Position numbers and translations under genes: made by a program. The notes below the pieces were generated by a model. That model searched no databases, was not told the origin of the DNA, and was given only the letters and a program-made list of their open reading frames with translations. Shown in pieces: positions 27,701-36,476 of a stretch of DNA of 64,000 nucleotides. Position 1 is the first letter of the stretch. Each line of letters starts with the position of its first letter. Where the stretch lies: NCBI GenBank assembly GCA_038501785.1, contig JBAMJR010000086.1, positions 659,001 to 723,000 on the forward strand. Reading direction: 5' to 3'. The stretch comes from Myoxocephalus aenaeus. Taxonomy: Eukaryota > Chordata > Actinopteri > Perciformes > Cottidae.

Positions 27701-28570
27701 ACACGCAGTCAATCAATTAATCAGCAGCTGATTGTAATTAATCCCAGAGGCTGAGCACCAGCTGCAGAACAGCAGGCTTCTAACAGACCTAATGATACGG
27801 CCGCTCTACTCTCTTTACCAGCAGAGGAGAGACGGATCAAACTCGCAGACGGCTGCGGAGCCATAAACGAGCCTGTTATTGCAAACGAGCCATAAACTCT
27901 CCCCAATCAGCGGCAATCAAACGCAATATTTACCAATAACTACATCCCCGGGCGACGGCTCGGACCCGAGCGCCGCCGCTGTCACTGCTGTTAACGCGAG
28001 TTACTGTTTAACAAGAGTTGAGATAAAGAGCTAAGACAGACCACTCAGTTACTGTGTGGAATGAACTACCGAAAAGTGAGTAGAAAACTCAGCTGATATG
28101 CAAGAACTGAGCAAACAGTGCTTTCTCCCCGGCTGTCAACTGGCTGATATACGAGTGTGCAACTGACAAGAGAGTCAATCTTTTCTGTTTTGACTGCTGG
28201 GTCTGAACAAAACACTGATCAAGCAGCCCAAAAAAAAACAACTCCTGACACTCTACCAAATAGCTGGAAGAAGGAGAAACAGAAAGATGAAGAAAAGAAG
28301 CAAAACCACCACACAGGGGTTTTGCCAGCAGCAAAGACTTAAGACAACTGTGCCTTTAGTCATGAATGGAGCTGCAGCGTGGAGATGGAACAGAGACGCG
28401 GTTGTAAAGTCCAAAGAGCTTGTGTGTTTTAAACTTACCTTGGAGTACTGTCTACGGAGATTGAAGCGCTGCACCATCCTGACTGATGTGCTTCACAGCT
28501 GGAACCCCTGTTCTACTCCTCTACACTGATATCTCCTCAGAGTGCAAGACGCCTCACACTGTAGACGCTA

Positions 28571-28614
<44 letters not shown>

Positions 28615-28898
28615 TGCATGCAGAGGGTACATACGCTACCCTCCTCTCCAAACAGCCATGAGCACACACGCTTCCAGTCCACACCGCTTTCGTCTACTAT
28701 GCAAACACAAGTGAGGAGAGAGAGAGAGAGAGAGAGAGAAAGAGGGAGATGAAGAAAAAAAAGGGAGGGAGAGCAAGCAGAGAGAAAGTCAGCTCAGCTG
28801 TGTTGCCCTCGACTCATATTCACAGTGATCCCCTGAGCTCTGTCGCTCACAGACGCTCACACAAGATCCTCACACCACATGGCTGTCAAATGATTACC

Positions 28899-28929
<31 letters not shown>

Positions 28930-29296
28930 CCATACACACACTGTTTCTGCTACCTCCAGTTGCACATATACACACACCCCTCGACATCCTGTCACACACA
29001 CAGCCTCGGCGCTCGGCTCTCACTCATCTAGGACGAGGAAAGGTTGCCTACTGCTTCCTGTCACTGAGCCGAAGGGTGGGGCGAGGAGGGGGAGGAGGAG
29101 AAGAAGAAGAAGAGGAAGAAGAAGAAGAAGGGGGAGATGGGAGGAGGGACCAGCTGACTGTCTACTAACTATCTCTAGGGACATAGGGAGGGGGGACAGG
29201 GAAGGAAAGAGAGAGAAAGAGAGACAGAGAGGAAGAAAAGGCGAGGGGAGCACATGGGGGGGAAGAAAAAAAATAAAGAAAGGAATCATCCTTCCT

Positions 29297-29337
<41 letters not shown>

Positions 29338-31457
29338 CGACAAGCTATGCATCCCTCGACCTCCACTCACAAACTGGATGTCACACACTTTCAAGGTCAA
29401 CCACACACGGTTATCATGGCAACCTAGACCAGGGGTGGGCGGGGCGTAGTTCGAGGCAAGTTTCGGGGTAACCGCGGCGACTGCCTGGGTGACCTGAATG
29501 ACATTGCCGGGGGTTTGCTGTGGCGTTCGCTAGACGTCGTCCCAGGTGAGGTCACTCACTGACGACTGGAGGAGACTTGGTTTTGCAAGTGACAAAAAGA
29601 GGGGGATTCTAAATTTAGCTCACAGATTGAATCTGTCAGGGAAATTGGATAGTAACGCCTACTGGTCTAGACTTACTCCCGGCCGATGGAGTGATAGCCG
29701 AGCATCACTCCATCTGTGACACACCGATACCAGAGTCCTCGGCACGGCTTATCCCATTAACCCCAAAAAGATCAGTCTGCTCCGCAGCAATCGCGAGCTC
29801 ATGATGCAAACGCAACCTCCACGTGAACCAAGCCCAGCGCCGCTCACAGCAGGTCGGATGATCCGACAGCGACCTCTGGTGGCCGACGGGACCAACTGCA
29901 GTCTGATGGGGCGGAGGTTCACAATCTGAACTCGAGGTAAAAAGAGTATCGGTTGTAAAAAAGGCTGTGAGGTTTTAACAAACCGATAGCGACACACATA
30001 CACATATAGGCTGAGTTGCAGAACATTTAACCCCCTATGCTACTGACAATAAAAAGGCAGAACCTTTCGAATAACAGTGATATGGCAGTCAAATGCATTT
30101 CAAACGGACTTCATTAGTACTACACAAAAAGATGATTGTTCAAGCAGAATACAGAAGATCTGGATTTTGAAAGCACGTTGATATCTTGCAGCATTTACTG
30201 AAGGCAAAACTATTTAAAGAGTCATTTGCTTTTAAAGGTTGGATTCACAATGTTTCAAAAGGTTTGTCTTAAAACCAGTCAGGTGTCCATAAGTACATTA
30301 AAACAGTTTTTCATTCCTCTTGGTAATTCTGGCCAATAAAACATCCCATCCTATTGGAAATAATGGGGTATAAATTACAAAATATATTATATATAATATA
30401 TTTCCAGGTATATCTGAAGTCACAATGAGGCGTCAGCAGTCTGAGTTGGTAAATATCTTCTAAAGTAAATCATTTAGCACAAAATTCCTTCCTTTAACCG
30501 GAGTAACGAGTAAAGCAAGGACAATTTGTTTCATATGTGCTCCTGACTATTCTTATATGAAAAGTTGTGAACCTGTCCTGAAAACTGGCTGCACTGTTGT
30601 GCATTAGCCTATTGTGAATCTATACGCATGTTCATGGATTTATGACCTTCTCCCTGCGATTATGTGCGTTACATCGGCAGCAAGGTGAACCTCAGCTCTT
30701 GATTGAATGCCTGACGCCGGTAAGAAGGGTGCGGGAGACGCATCGATCTCCCCGTGCCGCGATGAGACGATTCCCGGCTGCCGTCACTTACCCTGTCCGT
30801 CTCCTCCGTGGACTGGTACCCCGATGACAGCACCACGTCGCCTCCGGTGCACCCGGGCGTGGGGCTGCTGGGCGTGGTGTCGGTGGTGGACGAGGAGCGC
30901 GGGCGGCTGGTGTGCTGCTGCGGATCGTGGGTGTTGCGTCGGTGCGGGGCCTGGGGGCTACCTCTCAGGAGAGGGTCTCGGTCTCCGTTCCCGGCGCCCG
31001 ACCCGGGCCCTTTGCTGCGCCGGCTCTGCAGGCTGGTCCCGCGCCTCATCGTGCCCGCGGCGCCCGAGCCCCGGCCAGCTGCGGGGGGAACCACAGGAGC
31101 AGAGAGGGGGTCAGATTCAGGACAGCGGGGCCCCGGGGCAGAGGGGGAGGCGCCACCTGCCGACGCTACAGAGGAAGACGAGGAGGAAGACGATGAGGGG
31201 ATGGTGGAGCGAGACAGGGAGAGGCGTCTACGCTGCTGCTGGAACAGCTGTTTCAGTCCCTGGCCAAGAACCCCCATGCTCTCCCTGGCGTTTTGGCTCA
31301 TCTTACTGAAGGAGGGGTGCTCTGAGGCCCTTTTCAACTCTGGGCCCTGTGACCCCCCTGCCTCTCGTCCAGTTCCAGGATCTGAACTGGAGCCCACCCC
31401 CTCCGGCTCCCTTTGAGCGTCATTGCCCTGCTGCATGCGGCCCTGCCGACCCCGCAT
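2276..31457 (-). CDS. tmcc1: TMCC1-family ER transmembrane and coiled-coil protein, five-exon coding sequence (long isoform)
   Basis: The coding sequence joins 31457-30792, 6887-6630, 6454-5760, 4104-3969 and 2590-2276 (2,070 nt, 689 residues plus TGA). All junctions are GT-AG and keep the frame. Residues 1-222 are Ser/Pro/Gly-rich and disordered, with conserved islands at about 50-79 (GQGLKQLF), 138-147 (RGTSLQSRR) and 185-193 (RPRSSSTTD). Residues 258-345 form the central coiled coil (TEQIKIEQTARDDNVAEYLK). Residues 360-410 hold the conserved VVSKPREIASLIRNKFGSAD block. Residues 490-605 are a second coiled coil. Membrane segments lie near 626-650 and 658-675, with a short luminal turn. TMCC1 proteins sit in the ER membrane with the long N-terminus in the cytosol, and in mammals they act at ER-endosome contacts in endosome fission. 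The second coil and the membrane hairpin fit TMCC1 better than TMCC2 or TMCC3. Fish often have two tmcc1 copies, and I cannot tell which this is. Confidence 0.93.
2655..2775 (+). mobile_element. 3' end of an L2-like LINE or LINE-tailed SINE, 5'-truncated
   Basis: The stretch contains ttggataaaagcgtcagcta followed by aatgaatgtaatg, the typical 3' tail shared by fish L2 elements and the SINEs that use them. It sits in intron 4, antisense to tmcc1. Confidence 0.6.
2776..3968 (-). other. Rest of tmcc1 intron 4
   Basis: No gene or strong signal is seen. There is an interrupted GT microsatellite at 3180-3217 and otherwise unique-looking AT-rich DNA. Confidence 0.6.
3969..4104 (-). CDS. tmcc1: tmcc1 coding exon 4 (second coiled coil)
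   Basis: This exon is 136 nt. Its first base completes the Arg codon from exon 3, then 45 codons follow (residues 541-585: CERLEEQLNDLTELHQNE to YERARDIQ). The sequence is almost invariant in vertebrate TMCC1. Its acceptor is unusual: a (TG)23 microsatellite ends 4 nt before the CAG (4105-4107). The donor is GTCCGT (3963-3968), which is weak at +3 and +4. The length is not a multiple of 3, so skipping it would shift the frame and remove both membrane segments. Confidence 0.93.
4112..4158. repeat. (CA)23 microsatellite forming the 3' splice site of tmcc1 exon 4
   Basis: An uninterrupted 47-nt CA array (TG on the transcribed-sense strand) ends 4 nt from the AG of the acceptor. It takes the place of the polypyrimidine tract. 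Confidence 0.97.
4159..5403 (-). other. tmcc1 intron 3, proximal part
   Basis: No gene is seen. A (GT)11 array lies at about 5086-5107. The open frames here have no recognisable similarity. Confidence 0.6.
5404..5562 (+). mobile_element. 3' end of an L2/Rex1-like LINE, 5'-truncated
   Basis: The motifs aagcttttcattgtacagag, gaatatgacaataaaactat and the short tandem tail cttgaat-cttgaat are the typical 3' end of such elements, including the microsatellite-like tail. It lies in intron 3, antisense to tmcc1. Confidence 0.6.
5760..6454 (-). CDS. tmcc1: tmcc1 coding exon 3 (coiled coil, conserved KPREIASLIRNKFG block, linker)
   Basis: This exon is 695 nt, starts VFEKKNQKSAQS after CAG (6455-6457) and ends in the second base of an Arg codon before GTACGG (5754-5759). 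Residues 309-345 continue the coil. The stretch around GFSEGVVDSVKGG and SKPREIASLIRNKFGSADN is the family signature and is TMCC1-type (DSVKGG, SAAGAVV). A Gly/Ser/Pro linker with EDDCSSATSGS and ANSTTGAP follows, then the start of the second coil. The intron to exon 2 is only 175 bp. The exon is strongly GC-rich, which explains the long antisense open frames over it. Confidence 0.95.
6630..6887 (-). CDS. tmcc1: tmcc1 coding exon 2 (start of central coiled coil)
   Basis: This exon encodes residues 223-308 in 86 codons, phase 0 at both ends. It begins at ATC after a good pyrimidine-rich acceptor ending CTCTCAG (6888-6894) and ends CAG before GTGAGA (6624-6629). It holds IDRLEVSGL, the TPDPQRTK motif and the KILKLTEQIKIEQTARDDNV coil that defines the TMCC family. 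Because it starts in phase 0, it is the natural joining exon for the short alternative first exons in intron 1. Confidence 0.95.
6888..7979 (-). other. Intron 1 between alternative first exon and exon 2
   Basis: AT-rich DNA without a supported gene, repeat array or strong motif. Confidence 0.6.
7980..8018 (-). CDS. tmcc1: Candidate alternative first coding exon of tmcc1 (MHWEQFLRLTNGK)
   Basis: An ATG at 8016-8018 opens 13 codons that end AAG directly before GTGAGC (7974-7979), a good 5' splice site in phase 0. Joined to the exon at 6887 it would give a 480-residue protein lacking the 222-residue disordered N-terminus but keeping both coils and the membrane segments. GC-rich promoter-like DNA lies immediately upstream on this strand. 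This is inference from sequence; no transcript was seen. Confidence 0.6.
8050..8260 (-). promoter_or_regulatory. Candidate GC-rich alternative promoter of tmcc1
   Basis: This is a GC- and CpG-rich block just upstream (minus-strand sense) of the first exon at 7980-8018. It contains two Sp1-type GC boxes on the plus strand, CCCCGCCCC at 8212-8220 and CCCCGCCC at 8229-8236. The flanks on both sides are AT-rich intron DNA, so the block stands out. No TATA box was recognised. Confidence 0.5.
8600..8805 (+). repeat. Dispersed repeat copy A (gtgaactgtccctttaa terminus)
   Basis: It contains gacccagttacgcaagataa near its start and ends gggtgaactgtccctttaag. The same arrangement of short motifs recurs at 44430-44619 and 62500-62800. 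It looks like an old non-autonomous DNA element common in teleosts; superfamily not assigned. Confidence 0.45.
9147..9213. repeat. (CA)n microsatellite, about 33 units
   Basis: Pure CA dinucleotide array in intron 1. Confidence 0.97.
9214..12395 (-). other. Intron 1 segment without gene
   Basis: A GT array lies at 10148-10172 and a CA array at 11946-11966. The stretch 9880-10145 is less AT-rich and contains clustered homeobox-type sites (taattaaag at about 10024, ctaatga at about 10129). It could be a conserved enhancer, but that cannot be judged from one genome. Confidence 0.5.
12402..12422 (-). CDS. tmcc1: Candidate alternative first coding exon of tmcc1 (MELILNL)
   Basis: An ATG at 12420-12422 lies in a strong Kozak context (GCCATGG). 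It opens seven codons ending CTG before GTAACT (12396-12401), phase 0. It sits at the downstream edge of a CpG-rich block and would splice in frame to the exon at 6887, giving a 474-residue protein. With only seven codons, chance is a real possibility. Confidence 0.38.
12423..13260 (-). promoter_or_regulatory. CpG-rich block, candidate promoter/5' UTR in tmcc1 intron 1
   Basis: CG dinucleotides are dense for about 800 bp, unlike the AT-rich intron DNA on both sides. Open frames here on both strands are of the kind expected from GC-rich DNA and have no recognisable domain. The position upstream of the MELILNL exon suggests a minus-strand promoter, but the direction is not proven. A CpG island could also be an enhancer or serve an unannotated transcript. 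Confidence 0.42.
13261..15410 (-). other. Intron 1 segment without gene
   Basis: A purine-rich stretch occurs at 13940-14080. No supported gene or repeat family is seen. Confidence 0.5.
15411..15545 (+). repeat. Dispersed repeat fragment (ttaaaggtttaatgtgtagga type)
   Basis: The opening aggtttaatgtgtaggat and closing ccaatagatcccccttaa are the two ends of a repeat I recall as common in teleost introns. The family is not assigned. Confidence 0.35.
15546..20680 (-). other. Intron 1 segment without gene
   Basis: Only a (CAA)n array at 17718-17748 stands out. The open frames around 18714-19217 have no recognisable domain and overlap on both strands, so I do not call them genes. Confidence 0.5.
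17718..17748. repeat. (CAA)10 microsatellite
   Basis: Pure trinucleotide array. Confidence 0.95.
20681..20704. repeat. (GT)12 microsatellite
   Basis: Pure dinucleotide array. Confidence 0.95.
21181..21228. repeat. Interrupted CA microsatellite
   Basis: CA array with cacg, ccca and caga interruptions. Confidence 0.9.
21735..21771. repeat. (CA)18 microsatellite
   Basis: Pure CA array. Confidence 0.95.
21896..21934. repeat. (GT)19 microsatellite
   Basis: Pure GT array 125 bp from a CA array of similar length. The two are complementary and could pair in a transcript. Confidence 0.95.
22280..22365. repeat. (CA)43 microsatellite
   Basis: This is the longest pure CA array in the window, 86 nt. 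The open frames over it are artefacts. Confidence 0.98.
23340..23875. mobile_element. Possible non-autonomous hAT-like element
   Basis: The ends are rough inverted copies (tagtgacgggtct near 23344, gcatctctag near 23863). Near them lie tatcggttcggttcc and gaaccggttcccg, the confidential-looking aaccggtt motif seen in a common fish hAT-type family. There is no transposase. Terminal bases are uncertain because a G24 run (23839-23862) sits beside the right end. Confidence 0.35.
23839..23862. repeat. G24 homopolymer
   Basis: Twenty-four consecutive G on the plus strand. The length may be a sequencing or assembly approximation. Confidence 0.9.
24350..24450 (+). pseudogene. LINE endonuclease-domain fragment
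   Basis: The plus-strand frame from about 24370 reads HIFTDTWLHRGILDELQSLE and then reaches a TAG. It resembles the TETWL motif region of the apurinic-type endonuclease in L2/Rex1-like LINE ORF2. Only about 30 codons are preserved, so this is a decayed fragment. Confidence 0.38.
24661..24710. repeat. (CA)24 microsatellite
   Basis: CA array with one cgca interruption at its end. Confidence 0.96.
24711..27450 (-). other. Intron 1 segment without gene
   Basis: No supported gene. Moderate-length open frames on both strands lack domains or consistent splice sites. Confidence 0.5.
27451..27688 (-). mobile_element. 5'-truncated L2/Rex1-like LINE copy (3' tail)
   Basis: On the minus strand this matches the 3' end of the LINE at 46130-46363 almost base for base. 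It includes cagttaaacagactc(t)tcatctgcac, the A-rich stretch, ttacatggccattaaagctg and the ctgatt tandem tail. It is the same family, inserted in the tmcc1 sense direction in intron 1. The A-rich tract differs in length between the copies. Confidence 0.85.
28439..28477 (-). CDS. tmcc1: Candidate alternative first coding exon of tmcc1 (MVQRFNLRRQYSK)
   Basis: An ATG at 28475-28477 (context AGGATGG) opens 13 codons ending AAG before a perfect GTAAGT donor (28433-28438), phase 0. Spliced to 6887 it would give a 480-residue isoform with a short basic N-terminus (RRQYSK) in place of exon 1. It lies about 2.3 kb inside intron 1. The basic/aromatic peptide resembles alternative N-termini I recall for vertebrate TMCC1, but I cannot verify that here. 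Confidence 0.6.
28576..28612. repeat. (CA)18 microsatellite
   Basis: Pure CA array just upstream of the MVQRF candidate first exon. Confidence 0.95.
28712..28748. repeat. (GA)n microsatellite
   Basis: GA array of about 13 units followed by an impure tail. Confidence 0.93.
28900..28930. repeat. (CA)14 microsatellite
   Basis: Pure CA array. Confidence 0.95.
29077..29288. repeat. Long polypurine tract
   Basis: The plus strand is almost entirely A and G for about 210 nt, broken mainly at 29150-29180. It includes GAA/GGA repeats at 29092-29130 and GA-rich stretches at 29205-29245. Such tracts can form triplex DNA and are also common recombination and assembly trouble spots. Confidence 0.85.
29299..29336. 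repeat. (CA)18 microsatellite
   Basis: Pure CA array directly after the polypurine tract. Confidence 0.95.
29337..30791 (-). other. Start of tmcc1 intron 1
   Basis: No gene or repeat array. AT content rises after about 30000. Confidence 0.5.
30792..31457 (-). CDS. tmcc1: tmcc1 coding exon 1 (long N-terminus)
   Basis: This exon encodes residues 1-222. The donor after the AGG codon is a perfect GTAAGT (30786-30791), phase 0. An in-frame TGA lies at 31482-31484, nine codons upstream of the ATG at 31455-31457, which supports a start inside this exon. A second in-frame ATG is at 31434-31436. A pyrimidine-rich stretch followed by CAG at 31443-31445 could be the real 3' splice site, in which case the protein would start at that second ATG and have 682 residues. 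Neither ATG has a strong Kozak context. The exon is GC-rich and rich in Ser runs. The helical block containing LNRVLQQI that I remember from human TMCC1 and TMCC2 between the two conserved islands is not visible here. Confidence 0.88.
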
Positions 31458-34400
31458 GAATAGCAGGGAGGAATCGTTCGATCAAACAGTCAGCAAACGC
31501 GTCCCTGTCTATCAGTAAGACACGCGGAGGGTCAGACCAGGATAATACTGACGTGGAGCAGACTAGAGTACAGTAGAGAACAGTGGGAGTGGAGATGGGG
31601 CTGCCTGCTGGAGGGTTGGATCGGCTCAGTGGCGGTCAGAGGGATGAATCCAAACTGGGAGCATGCATCTTTCATTCAGGAACAAGTAGCCCTGCTGGTC
31701 TAGCACAGACAGAGAGAGGGGGTGGATTATGAGAGGCTGGAATGTTGCCGAGATCCAGTCACATTTTCCTTTTTTAACTCGTGACATTTGCATCTTTGAA
31801 ATGTCATGCAAATGATGTGAAAGTGTGAATGCATACTAAACAGTCTGCGGGCTAAACAGCATTCGTCAGTACCAAATTCAGTGTGCAAAATATATTTGAT
31901 TGACCGCCTGAAAGCCTCAACAGCAACGTTTTGAGGGGGGGCTCTGAAATTATTTCAAAAGTATTTGTAATTGGCAATAAAAGCTTACTGCTTGCAGCAG
32001 TATTCATTAATTAAATTGCACGACCAGCCTGAAATGCAACAGGTTGTGTGACAAGAAGACAATCTTTCCTTCTGTCTGTGGACCTAAACGGAGAAATTTG
32101 ATTCAATGCGTAACTAAAGCGAGACGCCGCCTGTCTTCTTCTTCTAGGATTAACTAAATCAGACATGGTGATGTGGTTGTTTGGTTGGCATCCATTACAT
32201 CTAGTTGCGAATTGATTCTGTGTAAGAATCAGCATAATACAATATCACTAAGTATGGGATCCCCCTCCCCTCGACTGCAACCAGGCATTTTGCACACCGA
32301 CCAGAATAAATCTGCGATTGTGATTTTAAAAATAATATAGGATAATCAGTACTGTGTCATCAGTTGCAGATGGCATCAGACAGGCGGCTTGCCTCAGTGA
32401 CAGCTGTGCCGGGCCTCTGAATCATTCTACATTCAGAGAGGCCAATGTTTCACAAGCAAATACTAAGTAATAAAAGGAGAACAAGCTGGATCAAGGTTTG
32501 TTTCAGGATAAAACAAACAATTACAGAAAGACAAGCGTAAATGAATTCAAGCAGCTACGTGCAGGTATGAAAATAAACAACAGAGCGGAGGGGGATGGAG
32601 TCAGAAAGGCACAAGAGGCTGGTGGAGTAAAGGAAAGGATGCAGAGAAGAGGGGCGAGAGTGGGAAAGATTAATAATGACTCGCGTCAGAAGAATAAAAA
32701 CCCACTTACCATCAGCCCAACGGTCAGCGTGACTCACTCTGATTACCTGAGAGAGAGAGTGGATGGATGGAGGGAGATTAAAAAAAAAGAAACGTCAATA
32801 TTCAATGCATTCAATGCACTTTACTGTAGTCACGCTGGGCATATTGAAACAGAATATGTGCTATATTGTGCGATACAACTTTGTGCGCATGTTCCTTCGG
32901 GGGCTCATTTCAGGTCATGAAGAAGAACACAAAGTTGGACACACACACACACACACACACACACTTTTCATAACTGCAAGAATGTTATCAATGCAGATGA
33001 AGCTACGACGTGCTTCATTCACATTCGCCATAAATGCAATCAGCTGTTCGGTTTCGGAGACAGCAGGAGAACGAGCATGAAGGTACGTCGCAGTGGATCA
33101 CAATGGCGACGTTGAAAAGAACGAAAAGGCTCGTTCACGCGCATCGACACCTTCTCGCGGCAGCTTTCACTTTCTCCACAAGCCGATCTCGGATCGGATC
33201 TGGTTTCATCTTTTCAGCGCAGCAGATACTGATGCGCTTAATTTAGCGGCAGTGTGTTCACTCGGCGGCACCAATACGATGAGTCAAGGTACTGTGCGGT
33301 CAACCGTCCGTATTAATGAGAACGCCGCCTCAACCTGGTAGTTTCACTGATTACATCCTGGCGCTGACTGCTAATATTTTCATTATTTAATTGTATTGAT
33401 CATGAAATAATGACGGGAAGTTATCGTAAAACACAGTTATGTTGCAAATACTCAACTATATTTATCTCGTGAAATATATTATGAAAGAAATCTGCCTGCA
33501 GTACCTGAAAAAAAAGACCAATGCAATGCAAACATTCTTATTTTGAGCATCAATTTCTTTATGCGGTCGAATGAATCTAATTTGAGTTGTTATTTGTATT
33601 TCTTTCTTCCTTCAAGTGTAACCAAACTGGATCAAAAGACTCCCGTTTCCAGATATTAACATATGATGGCTGCGATATGAGTCGTGCATACGCGTGTATC
33701 TTAGTCAAGCATACCTCACACTTCGTGGCATTTTCTGGCAGTCACAGTGAAGTGTAATTGATTACGCTGGAGCACTGTGCTGTTGTTTGGGAGCTGGTGA
33801 GCGGAGGGGTAAACCTTAGTTAATCCTGTCCTGGAGCTGAAGCCCTGTCCATCCCTCCTCCCTCTGTGTCTATAAATCCCCTCCTTCATCCACGGGATGT
33901 TCCCAGCATTGGATTGGATGTTTTCTTGATTGCCTACGGTTTTATATTCAAACTCAATCCTCTTTCAGAAGCCCTTAGAGGACAGAGGTTTATTGTCGGA
34001 CTCGGTGGGTACATTCGTGTACGCGTGAGAGGTCCTGCGTCTTTGTTTAATTCGAGCGGAGGCCTGACGTTCCACCTTGATGAGGCGATGACGCAGAAGA
34101 ACACCAGACGGATCTCTGAATGACGACCGTCCCGTTCTGACCCAAATGACTTCATTTCACCACATTGGACGCGTCTGACAGAGTGTGGAAATACTGAAAG
34201 ACTGCACCATTTAAGAAAGATTACTCACTTCTTCTTTTTTTTTATTGGGAGAGCAAGAAATCTAAAGTTTACTATCTTTTCCTCCCCCTGAAAACTACAA
34301 TGTTTAACAGTGTTTGCTTCAGGCAAATCCAACAAAAGCGTGATGCTTTGCTGATCCTCTTAGGGAAATTCTCCCTTCGCTCCTCAGATCAACCTCAGAA

Positions 34401-34750
34401 ACATGCTTGTGTGTGCATGTATTCTGGTGTATTTAAGCCCTGTCCACCACAGAAACAGATCAGCGATTACCAGGTGTCAGAGGGCAGCCGGGATGGGGCA
34501 GCCTCTGTGAGTCAGCACGTTCCTCACAAATGGCACAATACTGTCAAAGGTGAATTACAAACGACCACATGGACAATGGCCTCTCTGGAGCTGTGTCTCC
34601 CTCACACATGTCCTTGTATAAATACACACACACACAAACACACATATGTCCTTAGCTCTGTGCCTCATCCCATTCAGCGCGCTGCCGGCCGTCCAGTGCT
34701 GCGGTCATTGTCTTTGGAGAGATGGTGAAAGCTCAGCAGAACTAACTAGA
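31458..34750 (-). other. Region 5' of tmcc1 coding exon 1
   Basis: No supported gene. A (CA)13 array lies at 32939-32964. The stretch 33060-33340 has more CG dinucleotides than its surroundings. Confidence 0.5.
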
Positions 34751-34779
34751 ATTACCGCCTCATCATGTTGCAGTTTACA

Positions 34780-35065
34780 TTCCATGACATGGCCAAAATG
34801 TAATCTTTTCGTAATTTTATCCCGACCTTTGACCACTAAAGTTGAATCGGGTGGCCTAAATACATTTTTTTCTTGAGATCAGAGGGACCTTTGATCTTTG
34901 ACCATCAATTTTGAATCTGTTACTCTTTGAGTAGAGGTGGATGTTTGTGCCAAATATGAAGAAATTCCCTACAGTCGTTCCTGAGATGTCATATTCCAGA
35001 TAATGGACCAGACGGACGGACGGACGGACAACCCAAAGCCATAAATCCTCCGGCCCCGGGGACAT
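34780..35065 (+). repeat. Dispersed teleost repeat (gacctttgaccac ... gacggacggacgg type)
   Basis: Characteristic pieces in order are cctttgaccactaaa, ctttgaccatcaa, gtttgtgccaaatatgaaga, gacggacggacggacggac and cctccggccccggggac. I recall this order from a common fish interspersed repeat. The class is not assigned. Confidence 0.5.
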
Positions 35066-35069
35066 AATA

Positions 35070-36445
35070 AACAGCTCAAGCTGACAATTTGTCATTTGGT
35101 GGCAAGCATGTGAGCTGCAATGTTAAAAATATGCCCAGAAACCTTAAAAAAGTAACAGACATCACCAGACGTAACATTTGACGTTACGTCCAACGCGTCT
35201 ATGTGTTGATATCTACTGAAATGAGCAAGCTAACCAGCTAGCCACTTGTGCCTCGAGAGGCACTTGTACCTAAAGTAGAGCTGCGCTGAGGGCTTGTCAA
35301 TCACGTTGAAGGTTAGGGTTCGTGGCACAGTTAAACACAAAGATGGCTGACGCTCTGGACAGGCGACCTTTATCGTCGCCAGCCCAACAACACGCTGCCG
35401 GCAAGAAGCCCGGTTCAGCGACAGAGAAGAGAAGTGATGATGGCGTTGATGTTTGGTTTTTATGTGGCATTACAGCTATGAGGTCAGGCGAGATTGGAAG
35501 TTTGCTAAACCTTTTTGAGGACATTGCAAGGTGTATTACATGTGCTTGAGGAGGAAGAGGAGGGTGGGAGAAGGTGAAAAGCTGCTTGTCTTTTATAGAA
35601 CAGATCCAAGATTCAGTATCCTGAAGCGTTTAACAACAAATTACAACATTACAGCTCCCTGTAAATGTTATCACTTTAGCTCTTTGGATAGAAAACAACT
35701 GCAGCTTCATTCAGACGGAAAGCTTATATTGACGAAGATCAATACATTCCATTTTTGTACACTGAAGTGTTCAAAAATATCACACCCATTATCATTATTG
35801 AACAAAGACAACAATCAAAGGGGATTATATAAAAAGGGGATTAAGCCCCAGAGTTACAATGGTGAGAATGACAGCTCACATCGCTGAATGATAAAGCACA
35901 TAATGTGCAATCTAGCGTGACGTGAGATCATGTATGTGTCAGTGTTCAGAGTCTTTTCATGCTAATGTTGCCAGAGTGGCAGTACTTCCGAACCAAATAT
36001 CTGCACGATAACCTGATCGTTATCTCTTCCTGACTATTTGACATCAATAATTTGGCCCTTGCTCTTTGACCCCGAAGCCTCCATGTTGTTGTTCATTGCT
36101 GAACATACAGTAGCCTAACTAAATATATGGCCATAGCTTAAACAAGCCCATGCAGTGTTTCCAGAGGAGTCTGGGAGCCGGCGTGGAATAGACCGCTCTT
36201 TGTTCCCTCCGAGCCACACACAGGCCCATCGCTGCTCTTTGTGCTGCGCCTCTTTCACTGACAGACACACATCAATAAGAGGGGAATTAGGCCAGAGAGT
36301 TCTGGCAGCGATGCACTCGCACGCACGAATATGTGTGTGTGTTTATCGGACAAAAACAGAAAAGGAAAAGGAAAAAGAGAAAGATTGATGGAATATATTC
36401 AAATATGGCGTGGAAATTTGCATCCGTGCACATACGTATATGTGC

Positions 36446-36476
<31 letters not shown>

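Noticed and set aside
30707..31416. Plus-strand frames of about 200 codons
   Set aside because: They are antisense to tmcc1 coding exon 1 and caused by high GC.
35322..35549. 75-codon plus-strand frame starting MAQLNTKMADALDRRP
   Set aside because: No known family, no splice sites and an antisense frame of equal length. It is too weak to call.
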